From: Salegentibacter salegens
GTDB taxonomy: Bacteria > Bacteroidota > Bacteroidia > Flavobacteriales > Flavobacteriaceae
Reading direction: 5' to 3'
Assembly (NCBI RefSeq): GCF_900142975.1
Contig: NZ_LT670848.1
Span: 992,001-1,056,000 of the forward strand
Length of the DNA stretch: 64,000 nucleotides
Shown in pieces: positions 8,712 through 17,741 of this stretch; the stretch's first letter is position 1; every line of letters begins with the position of its first letter. Below the pieces are notes generated by a model. That model was not told where the DNA came from. It saw only the letters and a program-made list of their open reading frames with translations, and ran no database searches. Made by a program: the position numbers and the translations under genes.

Positions 8712-8719
8712 CAAATCTA
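8712..8719 (-). promoter_or_regulatory. Candidate -7 element of the CHRD gene
   Basis: On the minus strand the bases read TAGATTTG, matching TAnnTTTG, about 70 bases upstream of the CHRD start. No clear -33 element is seen. Confidence 0.35.
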
Positions 8720-8790
8720 TATATAGATACGAGGGAGCAGGTTTTAACGGATGTTAAGGTTTATGAAAATAACGCACAAACTATGTTAAT

Positions 8791-9474
8791 ATGAAAAAAA
8801 TAGTGATTCTTACCGGCGCGGGAATTAGTGCTGAAAGTGGTATCCAAACCTTTAGGGACGTAGATGGTTTATGGGAAGGTCACGATGTAATGGAGGTGGC
8901 ATCCCCTATGGGATGGGAAAGCAATCAGGAATTAGTTTTAGATTTCTACAATAAAAGACGTCGGCAATTATTAACGGTAGAACCAAATGCCGCACATACA
9001 GCCTTAGCCAAATTAGAAAAAATTTATGATGTTGAAATTATTACGCAAAATATAGATGATCTTCACGAGAGAGCGGGCAGTACCAAGGTTACCCATTTGC
9101 ACGGCGAGCTATTAAAAGCAAGGAGCACATTTAATGAAAAACTCGTTTTGGACTGGAAGCAGGATATAAAACCGGGAGATTTTTGTGAATTTAATTATCA
9201 GCTTAGGCCACACGTAGTTTGGTTTGGCGAGGCGGTGCCCATGTTTGAAAAAGCTATGGAAATTGTTGCAGAAGCTGAACTTCTTATTATTATAGGAACT
9301 TCTATGCAGGTTTATCCGGCAGCCGGCCTCGTAGATTTTGCTCCGCATGGAATTCCGGTGTATTTTATTGACCCTAAACCTAATATTTCAGAAAAAGGGA
9401 ATCTTCATATTATTGCTGAAAAGGCTTCAGTTGGTGTCCCAAAACTGGTAGCTGATTTAAAGAATTCAGTATAA
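8791..9474 (+). CDS. cobB: Sirtuin-type NAD-dependent protein deacylase (CobB-like), lacking the zinc cysteines
   Basis: The protein removes acyl groups from lysines using NAD. The 227 residues contain GAGISAESGIQTFRD (NAD binding), TQNIDDLHERAG, the catalytic His in HLHGEL, the RPHVVWFGE block and IIGTSMQVYPAAGL. The YxxR pair in FYNKRRRQ corresponds to the Tyr/Arg that recognise succinyl- or malonyl-lysine in class III sirtuins, so desuccinylase activity is plausible. The two CxxC pairs that hold structural zinc in E. coli CobB are absent: only one Cys remains in that region. Similar zinc-less forms occur in other flavobacteria as far as I recall. The gene stands alone. Confidence 0.92.
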   Translation: MKKIVILTGAGISAESGIQTFRDVDGLWEGHDVMEVASPMGWESNQELVLDFYNKRRRQLLTVEPNAAHTALAKLEKIYDVEIITQNIDDLHERAGSTKVTHLHGELLKARSTFNEKLVLDWKQDIKPGDFCEFNYQLRPHVVWFGEAVPMFEKAMEIVAEAELLIIIGTSMQVYPAAGLVDFAPHGIPVYFIDPKPNISEKGNLHIIAEKASVGVPKLVADLKNSV

Positions 9475-9570
9475 AAATTGATGCCATTGAGAAAAAAAGA
9501 AATGCTGTTGCGGTTTTAAAGATTATTTGGAAGCAGTATATTTACGGCTTTTAATTTATAAATCAAATAC

Positions 9571-10908
9571 ATGACACCGCTAACCGCCATTTCCCCTATA
9601 GACGGGAGATATCATTCCAAAACCAAACAACTTTCGCAATATTTTAGCGAAGAAGCACTTATAAAATATCGTGTAAAGGTTGAAGTGGAATATTTTATTG
9701 CGCTTTGCGAATTACCGCTACCCCAGCTTAAAAGTGTAGATCATTCGGTTTTTAGCGATTTGCGAGCTATTTATAAAAACTTTACTACCATTGATGCGCA
9801 AGCGGTTAAAGAGATTGAAAAAACTACCAATCACGATGTAAAAGCGGTAGAATATCTTATAAAAAATAAGTTTGATGAATTAGGCCTGGAAGCTCATAAA
9901 GAGTTTATTCATTTCGGGCTCACTTCACAGGATATTAATAATACAGCGGTTCCATTAAGTTTAAAAGACGCGATTGAAGCCGAGTATATTCCGGAAATTG
10001 AACAAATTATTTCAAAACTCACACAACTTTCCCAGGATTGGGCGAATATTCCTTTACTGGCAAGAACCCACGGGCAACCGGCTTCCCCTACTCGCTTAGG
10101 AAAAGAAATAGAAGTTTTTATTACGCGTTTAGAGTCTCAGCTCAATCTTTTAAATAAAGTACCACACGCTGCGAAATTTGGTGGTGCCACAGGAAATTTT
10201 AACGCGCATAAAGTAGCTTATCCCAATACCGACTGGAAAGAGTTTGGAAGTAATTTTGTACAGGAAAAACTCGGTTTGCACCATTCTTTCCCTACTACCC
10301 AAATAGAACATTACGACCATATGGCTGCCTTATTTGATGGGTTAAAAAGAATAAACACCATTTTAATAGATTTAGATAGAGATATCTGGACCTATGTTTC
10401 TATGGATTATTTTAAGCAAAAAATTAAAAAAGGAGAAATAGGTTCTTCGGCTATGCCGCATAAAGTGAATCCTATAGATTTTGAAAACAGCGAAGGTAAT
10501 TTGGGAATTGCCAATGCTATTTTTGAACATCTTTCAGCAAAATTACCGCTTAGTAGATTGCAACGAGATCTTACCGATAGTACGGTTTTAAGAAATATTG
10601 GTGTACCTATGGGGCATACCAGTATTGCTTTTAAAAGCACTTTAAAAGGTTTGGATAAATTACTGCTGAATGAAGAAAAACTCAATGAAGATCTTGAAGC
10701 CAATTGGGCGGTAGTTGCCGAAGCTATTCAAACAATTTTACGACGTGAAGGCTTTAAAAATCCTTATGAAACATTAAAAGGGCTTACCCGAACAAACGAA
10801 AAAATCAATAAGAAAAGCATAGCCGATTTTATTGAAACTTTAGATGTTTCTCAAGCAGTAAAGGATGAACTCAAAAAAATAACCCCGCAAAATTATACGG
10901 GGATTTAA
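9571..10908 (+). CDS. purB: Adenylosuccinate lyase
   Basis: Fumarase/aspartase-superfamily enzyme that cleaves SAICAR and adenylosuccinate in purine synthesis. The 445-residue protein shows the N-terminal SPIDGRYHSKTKQL typical of the E. coli-type PurB, TTNHDVKAVEY, HFGLTSQDINNTA, ARTHGQPASPT with a catalytic His, and the signature loop GSSAMPHKVNPIDFENSEGN with the catalytic Ser. It starts 96 bp after the sirtuin gene. A convergent terminator hairpin follows. Confidence 0.97.
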   Translation: MTPLTAISPIDGRYHSKTKQLSQYFSEEALIKYRVKVEVEYFIALCELPLPQLKSVDHSVFSDLRAIYKNFTTIDAQAVKEIEKTTNHDVKAVEYLIKNKFDELGLEAHKEFIHFGLTSQDINNTAVPLSLKDAIEAEYIPEIEQIISKLTQLSQDWANIPLLARTHGQPASPTRLGKEIEVFITRLESQLNLLNKVPHAAKFGGATGNFNAHKVAYPNTDWKEFGSNFVQEKLGLHHSFPTTQIEHYDHMAALFDGLKRINTILIDLDRDIWTYVSMDYFKQKIKKGEIGSSAMPHKVNPIDFENSEGNLGIANAIFEHLSAKLPLSRLQRDLTDSTVLRNIGVPMGHTSIAFKSTLKGLDKLLLNEEKLNEDLEANWAVVAEAIQTILRREGFKNPYETLKGLTRTNEKINKKSIADFIETLDVSQAVKDELKKITPQNYTGI

Positions 10909-10913
10909 ATTAA

Positions 10914-10949
10914 AAAGAGGTTGTTTGAAAATTTCCAAACAACCTCTTT
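10914..10949. terminator. Bidirectional terminator between purB and the DUF4252 operon
   Basis: Perfect 14-bp arms (AAAGAGGTTGTTTG and its complement at 10936-10949) flank an 8-base loop. A-rich and T-rich tracts on both sides allow it to serve purB on the plus strand and the convergent DUF4252 operon. Confidence 0.85.
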
Positions 10950-10967
10950 ATAAATACAACTAAAAAA

Positions 10968-11513
10968 CTATTCTTCAAGTTCAGTTTTAAACATTCCTGT
11001 AATTCCTTTAAGTCCGTTTACATCTATATCCCCTTTATCCAGCGATTTCATTAATTCCATTAATTTCTGCGGATTCATATCTTCACCTAAAACACGGGCT
11101 ACGCCCACTCCTTTGGTATCATCATAACCGTAGATTATAATTTCGTCTATCGCATCTTCATCTCCGGTAAAATAAATTTCCGCTTTACGATCGTTTGATC
11201 CGTATTTCATTAAAAGCTGATACTTTTCATCCTGTAGAATGTTGGTTAATTTAGTTTTTTCAGCTTCATACTCCTCTTTACTTTCTTTAACCGGTAAGGC
11301 CAAAACATTTATTTTCTTCACACTTTCTAGCGTAGCTCTTTGATTTTCGTCAAGTTCTTCAGAATTAGTAAACATACTGGTAGGCACATCTAAAGCGATG
11401 AACTTATTGTCCTGCTGATTTTCTACATAGTATTCCTGCAAACTCGGTTCGTTGGCGCAGGAAACAAATGCAGCAGCAGCCAGAGCCAGGCCTAAAATTT
11501 TTATTGATTTCAT
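10968..11513 (-). CDS. DUF4252 lipoprotein
   Basis: The 181-residue protein has a lipoprotein signal (LALAAAAFVSC) and belongs by pattern to the DUF4252 family of Bacteroidota envelope proteins. Recognisable features are the VKKINVLALPVKESKEEY strand-helix, YQLLMKYGSNDRKAEIYFTGD and the IDEIIIYGYDDTKGVGVARVLGEDM strands. The function is unknown. It is the last gene of a sigma/anti-sigma operon, 21 bp after a second DUF4252 gene. Confidence 0.8.
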   Translation of the reverse strand: MKSIKILGLALAAAAFVSCANEPSLQEYYVENQQDNKFIALDVPTSMFTNSEELDENQRATLESVKKINVLALPVKESKEEYEAEKTKLTNILQDEKYQLLMKYGSNDRKAEIYFTGDEDAIDEIIIYGYDDTKGVGVARVLGEDMNPQKLMELMKSLDKGDIDVNGLKGITGMFKTELEE

Positions 11514-11534
11514 TTTTATTGATTTAAAGTTAAT

Positions 11535-12065
11535 CTAAGATTTATTTTCTACCTTTTTAAGCTCTTCAGCACCGGGAATTTTAAGGTCTGATGTTAAGCG
11601 CGATAATTGCGAAAGGTCTATTTCTCCAGTAATACTCAATATTACAGAGATTAATTCTCCTTCCTTTTCACCTTCCATAAACATAAAAAGCTCGCTTACA
11701 TAATTATCGTTTTTTCCTCCTTTTGAATAAAACCGAATGTTCTTACCATCTTCATTTACCCGCATTAACTGCTCTAAGGAATTTGAGTTTAAATAACTTT
11801 CTACATCCTTTTTCATTTCACTTCTCACCGAAGCCGTGGTACTGGTAAACATTTTAATCTCCTCAAGGTTTTCAATAAGTTTAAGGTATTCCCTCGCTTC
11901 AGGATTATCCTCACTTAAATCTACTTTAGCAAGCATTTTAAACATCTTGCTGGTCATTACCATCGCATCAACATCCTTCATATTTTCATACTTGGCAAAC
12001 GACTGGGACTGCGTTATTATTGGTAAGAGACCAATAATAATAATAACTAGTACTATCTTTTTCAT
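11535..12065 (-). CDS. DUF4252 secreted protein
   Basis: The 176 residues begin with a hydrophobic signal peptide without a lipobox (KKIVLVIIIIGLLPIITQSQS) and match the DUF4252 pattern: VSKMFKM-like helix, LENLEEIKMFTSTTASVRSEM, NGKNIRFYSKGGKNDNYVSE, then ISVILSITGEIDLSQLSRL. It is a paralogue of the next gene in the operon but is exported as a soluble rather than a lipid-anchored protein. The function is unknown. Confidence 0.78.
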   Translation of the reverse strand: MKKIVLVIIIIGLLPIITQSQSFAKYENMKDVDAMVMTSKMFKMLAKVDLSEDNPEAREYLKLIENLEEIKMFTSTTASVRSEMKKDVESYLNSNSLEQLMRVNEDGKNIRFYSKGGKNDNYVSELFMFMEGEKEGELISVILSITGEIDLSQLSRLTSDLKIPGAEELKKVENKS

Positions 12066-12068
12066 GGG

Positions 12069-12521
12069 TTATTCAGTTTTTATAAATTTATCTTTGGTGT
12101 TATTAAATTCTTTTAGGTAAATAAGGTCCTCTTTACCCTCGTTCATTAATTCAGAAACCATTTTTAGGGCCTTTATACTTTTTTGCAGGGCTTCTTCTTT
12201 ATCCTGAACAGTGCCAAGATCACTATGATTCATTTCTATAGGTTTATTTTGAAAAAAGAAAAGTCCCACGACTAAAATTATACTCGCCGCAATTGCGGTC
12301 CACAGGTATTTATTTCCCTTTGCTGAAGATGGAAGTTCCGCTTCCCGCTCCATTTTCTGAGTACCTGTTTTTTTAGAAAAAGAAAATATTAGCCGATAAC
12401 TTTTTAAATCATCTGGCACTTCATTATTTTGAAAATATTTCCGAAGTGCTTTTTCTTCAGCCAGGGAAGTTTCCCCGGCATCATATTTCTCCAGTAATCC
12501 CCTAATTTTTTGTAATTCCAT
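12069..12521 (-). CDS. Single-span membrane protein, putative anti-sigma factor
   Basis: The 150-residue protein has a short N-terminal helical domain (LLEKYDAGETSLAEEKALRKYF) typical of flavobacterial anti-sigma-like proteins, one membrane span at about residues 75-95 (LWTAIAASIILVVGLFFF), and an outer-side tail rich in charged residues. It overlaps the sigma factor gene by 20 bp, and this tight coupling supports an anti-sigma role. That role is inference; no zinc-binding HxxxCxxC motif is present. Confidence 0.7.
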   Translation of the reverse strand: MELQKIRGLLEKYDAGETSLAEEKALRKYFQNNEVPDDLKSYRLIFSFSKKTGTQKMEREAELPSSAKGNKYLWTAIAASIILVVGLFFFQNKPIEMNHSDLGTVQDKEEALQKSIKALKMVSELMNEGKEDLIYLKEFNNTKDKFIKTE

Positions 12522-13017
12522 AGTTGTGCTTATTTGTTAAGCTTTCCCTTATTTTTTTTCTTGCCCTAGACAATGCTACCCTAACAGCAGTAGGTTTCAT
12601 TTTAGTAATCTCTATAATTTCTTCAAATTCCAGTTGCTCAATATCTCTTAGCTGAAAAGCAATTTTTTGCTGTTCTGGCAGTTCGTTTACAATTTTATCT
12701 ACCCAGTGCATTTCATCTTTAACTTCCAATCCTCTTTGAAGCGAAATTGAATTATTCTCGTAATTTTGATGAACAATTCTTAAATTATTGTTCTTTTTCG
12801 CTTTTAATTCATCTAAACAGTAATTTTTTGTAGTTGTCATTGCAAAAGCTTCAACATTGGTATAATCCTTGAGTTTATCTTTGCGAGCCCAAAGTTTAAA
12901 GATTACTTCCTGGGTAGCATCTTCGGCAGCTTCTTTAGAAATAAGCAGTCGCAATGCAAGCCGGTACATTTTATCTTTAACCGGGTTTATTTTGTCCAGG
13001 AAGGCTTGTTGTTTCAT
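12502..13017 (-). CDS. ECF-type RNA polymerase sigma-70 factor
   Basis: The 171 residues contain region 2 (MYRLALRLLISKEAAEDATQ, then VIFKLWARKDKLKDY) and region 4 with a helix-turn-helix (LPEQQKIAFQLRDIEQLEFE, then MKPTAVRVALSRARKKIRES). It heads a four-gene operon with a putative membrane anti-sigma factor and two DUF4252 envelope proteins, so it probably controls its own operon in response to an envelope signal. The signal is unknown. Confidence 0.93.
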   Translation of the reverse strand: MKQQAFLDKINPVKDKMYRLALRLLISKEAAEDATQEVIFKLWARKDKLKDYTNVEAFAMTTTKNYCLDELKAKKNNNLRIVHQNYENNSISLQRGLEVKDEMHWVDKIVNELPEQQKIAFQLRDIEQLEFEEIIEITKMKPTAVRVALSRARKKIRESLTNKHNYGITKN

Positions 13018-13083
13018 TTATCGTTGGTTTAATAACCTTCTTACCTTTAAAACGATTAGCGGTAATATTTGTTACAATAGGAT

Positions 13084-13113
13084 TTTGAATTTAATTTAAT
13101 GTGGGTATTTTTA
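13084..13113 (+). promoter_or_regulatory. Candidate promoter of the S41 protease gene
   Basis: TTTG at 13084-13087 and TATTTTTA at 13106-13113 (one mismatch to TAnnTTTG) are separated by 18 bp and end 24 bp before the ATG. The evidence is the pattern only. Confidence 0.4.
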
Positions 13114-13137
13114 GCAATCTAAAACAAACTTAAATTT

Positions 13138-14622
13138 ATGAAGATTAATAAACTAATTTTACTTTTATTTCTAAGCATCGGTGCTTTTAGTTCCTGTTCT
13201 AAAGACGACAATGACGAACGTTTCCCGGTTGAACCAGGTAGTGAAAAACCTGGGGAAGCTCCTAATTTAGAAATCGAGAATTATTTATATGATGCTATGA
13301 GCATCTACTATGTATATGAAGCCGATGTTCCTGAGTTAGGTGAGAATTATTTTGATTCTGATACTGATAAAGAAGAATGGCTGGCGAGTTTTGATTCTCC
13401 CGAAGACCTTTTTAATAACGGATTAAAAGTTCCGGCGCCAAAAGATCGTTTTAGTTTTATTGTTGCCGACTATACAATCTTAGAAAATAATCAAGCTGGA
13501 ATTCAAACTACCACTGGTATGGATTATGGTTTGGTAAGGTTTGAGGAAAATGGTGTTTTAGCCTATGTACGTTATGTATTACCGGGAAGCCCCGCCGATG
13601 AAGCAGGTGTAACCCGCGGTGTACTTTTTACAGATATTGATGGAGAAACAATGACTCTTAATAATTATCAATCTCTTTTAGGAAGAGATGGCTATGAAAT
13701 AACCGTTGCCGAAATTAATGAGAATACCATTAGCAATACCGATGAAATTATAGCTCTAAATAGAGTAGAAATTACAGAAAATCCGGTGCTATTATCTAAA
13801 GTGGTAGAAGTAGATGGAATAAGTGTAGGCTATATCATGTACAACAGTTTTACCGCCGATTTTGATGATGAACTAAATGCTGCTTTTGGAGAATTAAAAG
13901 CTGAAGGTGTAGACGAATTGGTTCTAGATCTTAGATATAATGGTGGCGGTTCTGTAGAAAGTGCCGTAGATCTTTCCAGTATGATCACCGGCCAGTTTGA
14001 AGGCAAAATTTTCTCTAAACAAACCTGGAACGCTCTGTTACAAAGTCAATTTACAGAAGAAGAGTTGGTAGATAGGTTTAATGATAAAATTAGAACAGAA
14101 GAAGCAATAAACAGTCTTGGCCTTAGCAAAGTATATATAATAGCTACAGGTTCTACAGCTTCTGCCAGTGAATTAGTTATGAATGGACTAGCTCCCTATA
14201 TTGATGTAGTTCACGTTGGAGAAGGTACAGTTGGGAAATTCCAGGCTGCTGCCCCGTTATATGATTCTCCCAATTTTTTACGTCAAAACCGCAATCCGAA
14301 TCATAAATATGTAATTCAACCACTTATTTATGAATCTAAAAATGCGAATGAAGATGCCTATTATGAAGAAGGTTTAGTTCCAGATATTGAAGCTGAAGAA
14401 GATATTGTAAATCTTCTTCCCCTGGGTGAACCAGAAGAAACTTTGCTGGCAGCTGCTTTAGCCGATATTACCGGTAATAGAATGGCTATCCCAGCGGTTT
14501 CTTACGATTCCCGATTTACAAAAATTGGAGAACGTGGCGATACCGATGTAGATTACCAAAGAATGTATATCGAGGAAATCCCTGAAGAAATCAGGAAAAA
14601 AGCTGCTGAATTCAAGCAATAG
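13138..14622 (+). CDS. S41-family (C-terminal processing type) lipoprotein peptidase
   Basis: The 494-residue protein has a lipoprotein signal (LFLSIGAFSSC) followed by an acidic linker. It continues with an N-terminal helical domain (NYLYDAMSIYYVYEADVP), a PDZ domain (LAYVRYVLPGSPADEAGV) and the S41 peptidase core: LDLRYNGGGSVESA, the catalytic Ser in ATGSTASASELV, and Lys in GEGTVGK. It therefore has the Ser-Lys dyad of tail-specific proteases and is expected to be active in the periplasm or at the cell surface. Substrates are unknown. It is divergent from the ECF operon and ends at a strong terminator. Confidence 0.92.
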   Translation: MKINKLILLLFLSIGAFSSCSKDDNDERFPVEPGSEKPGEAPNLEIENYLYDAMSIYYVYEADVPELGENYFDSDTDKEEWLASFDSPEDLFNNGLKVPAPKDRFSFIVADYTILENNQAGIQTTTGMDYGLVRFEENGVLAYVRYVLPGSPADEAGVTRGVLFTDIDGETMTLNNYQSLLGRDGYEITVAEINENTISNTDEIIALNRVEITENPVLLSKVVEVDGISVGYIMYNSFTADFDDELNAAFGELKAEGVDELVLDLRYNGGGSVESAVDLSSMITGQFEGKIFSKQTWNALLQSQFTEEELVDRFNDKIRTEEAINSLGLSKVYIIATGSTASASELVMNGLAPYIDVVHVGEGTVGKFQAAAPLYDSPNFLRQNRNPNHKYVIQPLIYESKNANEDAYYEEGLVPDIEAEEDIVNLLPLGEPEETLLAAALADITGNRMAIPAVSYDSRFTKIGERGDTDVDYQRMYIEEIPEEIRKKAAEFKQ

Positions 14623-14643
14623 TATTAAATCTATATTAATGAT

Positions 14644-14680
14644 AAAAGCCCCGTTTCTCAACTGAAACGGGGCTTTTTTT
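14644..14680 (+). terminator. Strong intrinsic terminator of the S41 gene
   Basis: Perfect 14-bp arms (AAAAGCCCCGTTTC and its complement) with a 6-base loop are followed by a run of seven T. The flanking A/T tracts would also let it act for the convergent DUF5074 gene. Confidence 0.9.
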
Positions 14681-14712
14681 GCAAATTCAAATTAAAAGAA
14701 AAACAATAATAA

Positions 14713-15765
14713 TTAGTCGTTAAAATAGAAACCATTTGGGCCTATACCTCCCGAATCAAATTCTGCTGATAAATCACCATTCAAAGTATAAACTCTAATA
14801 GTTCCATTTGCTGTAAAGGAAGGGTGAGCTTCAGCCGTATAAATATTTCCTTCCTCTACTTCAAAACCATAAACTGCATAACTTGAATCAACATTATAAT
14901 CTAAAATAGGATCTTCTGCTGCTTCTAAATCATTCACTCCTATTCTATAAACTGAAGATCCAATCGTATAATAGATGATTTCGTCTTCAATATCCATTTT
15001 ACCGGCATTACCTTCAGCAAATTCTATAGAGTTCACAATTTCACCAGAAGCTATATCTATTTTCTCCAATTTAGAAGTACTTAAAGCATAAATAAAACCA
15101 TCTTGAACATCAAAATCAGATAATCCGGTGTTAGTTTCATAAGTATTTTCAATAGAACTTGTGGTAGGATTTATAACGCTTATTTGGTTTCCTGTTCCGT
15201 AAGAAGCATTTTTCACATATAGCAATCCATCTTCCTCCAAAATATATTCTGCGGTTGCGTTCATTACGATAGTTTCTTCCACTTCTAGAGTTTCTAAATT
15301 AATTACCGCCACAAAATCATCAGTATCTGTATCAAAAGAAGCTAAATTGGTTACATAGGCTTTTCCATTTTCAACTGCCCCATACATTGGTATATTTAGG
15401 TCATTTTCTATTTTTCCTATCAGCTCAAAAGTATAGCGATCTACTACACTTATAAGGTTAGAGCCATTAGAGATTATAAAAGCCTGTTCATCATTAAAGA
15501 AAATAGATTGCGTATAAAGTCCCACATCTTCTCCTTCATTAACTGTTTGAAAAATTTCCGGTTCAATATTTTGAAGATCATTATTTATAAAACTAACACT
15601 ACCGCCGCCAGAGCTTCCTTCATTCAGCACAAAAAAGCCATCGGCATAAGCTCCTTCTTCAGGTTGTGGATCTACTGGATCAACAATATCATCATCGCTA
15701 CTACACGAATTTAAAAATAAGCCACTTAAAATGGCCAGAGTTAATAGTTTACTTATTCTTTTCAT
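14713..15765 (-). CDS. DUF5074/YncE-like beta-propeller lipoprotein, BtuG-like candidate
   Basis: The 350-residue protein has a lipobox (SGLFLNSC) followed by SSDDD, a surface-export-like signal. The body is made of short repeated blades with patterns such as FVLNEGSSGGGSVSFI, ISVVDRYTFELIGKIEN and SGEIVNSIEFAEGN, typical of YncE-like propellers of the DUF5074 family. In Bacteroides, BtuG is such a surface propeller that binds cobalamin and caps the BtuB receptor. Here the gene directly follows a TonB receptor under a cobalamin riboswitch, so a B12-capturing role is a well supported inference, not proved by residues. Confidence 0.82.
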   Translation of the reverse strand: MKRISKLLTLAILSGLFLNSCSSDDDIVDPVDPQPEEGAYADGFFVLNEGSSGGGSVSFINNDLQNIEPEIFQTVNEGEDVGLYTQSIFFNDEQAFIISNGSNLISVVDRYTFELIGKIENDLNIPMYGAVENGKAYVTNLASFDTDTDDFVAVINLETLEVEETIVMNATAEYILEEDGLLYVKNASYGTGNQISVINPTTSSIENTYETNTGLSDFDVQDGFIYALSTSKLEKIDIASGEIVNSIEFAEGNAGKMDIEDEIIYYTIGSSVYRIGVNDLEAAEDPILDYNVDSSYAVYGFEVEEGNIYTAEAHPSFTANGTIRVYTLNGDLSAEFDSGGIGPNGFYFND

Positions 15766-15852
15766 TGGTTTAAAAATTTAGCATTAAGTGGTGCAAATAG
15801 ACAGTTTAAAATAAGCAGGTTAACTAACTATTTGCCGCCAGCATCATGCTGG

Positions 15853-17694
15853 TTAAAAATTAAGGTTTAGATATATATTAAAATTTCTACCGGGCATCCA
15901 CCGGTCTTCTATACTTTGGTATTCTTCACTAAAAATATTAAGCACTCTTGCACCAATTTTATAGGTATTTTTCCTGCCAAAATCGAAGGAAAAACCCAGG
16001 TTTGAAACCAAATAAGCATCCATATTATAGCGGGAATTATTATCAGATCTGGTAAAAACTTCACCATTATATAAAAGCTGATAATCGACACTAAAATCTT
16101 TAAAAGCATAAGTAAGTGCACCTGTGGCTTTATGAAACGGTACATAGATAAGCTGGTAACCGGTATTCATATTTTCTGAAACCGTATACGCATAAGTACC
16201 AGAGGCGCTAATTTGATGATCTTTAAAAATCTCTTTTTCCCAGCCGGTAAGCACTTCAATTCCGTAGGTTTCTACTTTTTCTTCGTTTTTTGGGCGCCAA
16301 ACACCATTTTCTGAAGGCAACCAACGTATCATATCATCAATTTTAATATAATACCCGGTAAGGCTAAACTTGAAGTTTTTATGTTTAAAATGGTTTCCCA
16401 ATTCAATCTGGTTGGAAGTTTCAGCCCCCAAATCAAGGTTTCCGGCTCCTGCCCAGTAAAGATCATTATAGGTAGGAATTCTAAAATTCCTGGAAATATT
16501 CATTTTTAAGCTATAGAAATCGGTAAATTTATAATGCGTTCCTGCAGAAAATAATAACGGACTCTCATAGTTATCGGTTATCTCTTTTCTTATTCCCAAT
16601 TCATATTGAAATTTCTGGAACGGGCGGTGTTTCATTAAAAATGCCGAAGAAAAGATATTTCGGGTATTCGCTGTAATTCCAGATCCCCTGCCATCGGTAT
16701 AAGTATTTGTCAATACAGCATTTAATTCCAGGTTTTTTGATACCGAATAATTTAAATCATATTTACCAATAAAGGTTTGAGCTTCCCCAGATGAATAATT
16801 ATCAGAAGTAATATTGGCGTAATACCGGTAGTTTTCATCCAGAAGTGCCAACCGCGCAACCGAAATAAAATCACCAAACTCCCCTATCCATTCCAGTAAG
16901 TTTCGGGTATCAAAATTCTGGTATTTTGTTTTGGTTTCTGAAGGACGAATCACTGAGAAATGACGTTCTCCATCAAAAATCTCACTATAAAATTTTATGG
17001 TGTTTTTTTTATTTAAACGATAAGCAAAACCCAGGTTTAGATTGTTGTTATAAAATTCACCATTTTGGTTCTTTCTTCCCTCAATTGGCCAATCATAATC
17101 ATTATCTGAAGAATTCCTGGCCGCCGCCACGCTCAAACTCCATTTTTTTCCTGAAGTTTTTATTTTATAGCGGGCATCCAGGGTATTAAAACTTCCATAT
17201 TGAAAAAAAATATCCTGCTTTGTTTTTCCGGTAAAATCAAGGTTGGTATTTAAATGCACCGTGCCACCAATGGCTCCGGTACCGTAAACTACACTTCCGC
17301 CACCACCACGAACGCTAATATTATCGAAACCGGCAGCGTTCAATGTGTTAAAATCGGTTTGGCCGTTAAACTGTGAGTTTATATTAATTCCGTTCCACAA
17401 AACGGCGGTTTGCGAAGCAGTGGTACCACGAAAAGATGGAGAAGAAACCATTCCAAGGCCATTTTCTTTGAAATAAATATTGGTATTAAAATTTAATGCT
17501 GAAGTAAGCAGCGCCCCGTTTTTCTTTAAAACTGAATCGTTTAAAACAGTAACCTGCTGGCCGGTAGAAAAATCTTTCAGCTTGGTATCGGTCAAAAATA
17601 CCTCGTCCAATACGTTAACAGTATCGTTTTGACCAAAAACAGGCAAGCTAATTAGCAGGCCAAGAAATAGAGTATAAAAGTGCGTTTTTTTCAT
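15853..17694 (-). CDS. btuB: TonB-dependent outer-membrane receptor, cobalamin (BtuB-like)
   Basis: A 613-residue receptor starting at MKKTHFYTLFLG, a signal peptide ending in VFGQ. The longer frame upstream runs through the riboswitch and is not used. The plug domain covers about 25-160 (ALLTSALNFNTNIYFKENG, FRGTTASQTAVLWNGININS, SVVYGTGAIGGTVHLNT), and a 22-strand barrel follows, ending in an aromatic-rich strand with terminal Phe. It is small for a TonB receptor, as is usual for BtuB. Expression is predicted to fall when B12 is plentiful. The palindrome CCAGCATCATGCTGG (15838-15852) lies just after the stop, before the BtuG-like gene. Confidence 0.92.
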   Translation of the reverse strand: MKKTHFYTLFLGLLISLPVFGQNDTVNVLDEVFLTDTKLKDFSTGQQVTVLNDSVLKKNGALLTSALNFNTNIYFKENGLGMVSSPSFRGTTASQTAVLWNGININSQFNGQTDFNTLNAAGFDNISVRGGGGSVVYGTGAIGGTVHLNTNLDFTGKTKQDIFFQYGSFNTLDARYKIKTSGKKWSLSVAAARNSSDNDYDWPIEGRKNQNGEFYNNNLNLGFAYRLNKKNTIKFYSEIFDGERHFSVIRPSETKTKYQNFDTRNLLEWIGEFGDFISVARLALLDENYRYYANITSDNYSSGEAQTFIGKYDLNYSVSKNLELNAVLTNTYTDGRGSGITANTRNIFSSAFLMKHRPFQKFQYELGIRKEITDNYESPLLFSAGTHYKFTDFYSLKMNISRNFRIPTYNDLYWAGAGNLDLGAETSNQIELGNHFKHKNFKFSLTGYYIKIDDMIRWLPSENGVWRPKNEEKVETYGIEVLTGWEKEIFKDHQISASGTYAYTVSENMNTGYQLIYVPFHKATGALTYAFKDFSVDYQLLYNGEVFTRSDNNSRYNMDAYLVSNLGFSFDFGRKNTYKIGARVLNIFSEEYQSIEDRWMPGRNFNIYLNLNF

Positions 17695-17741
17695 CTGCCC
17701 CTGACTTTTATCCCGAAAGTCTAAGAATTTATTGGTTATAT

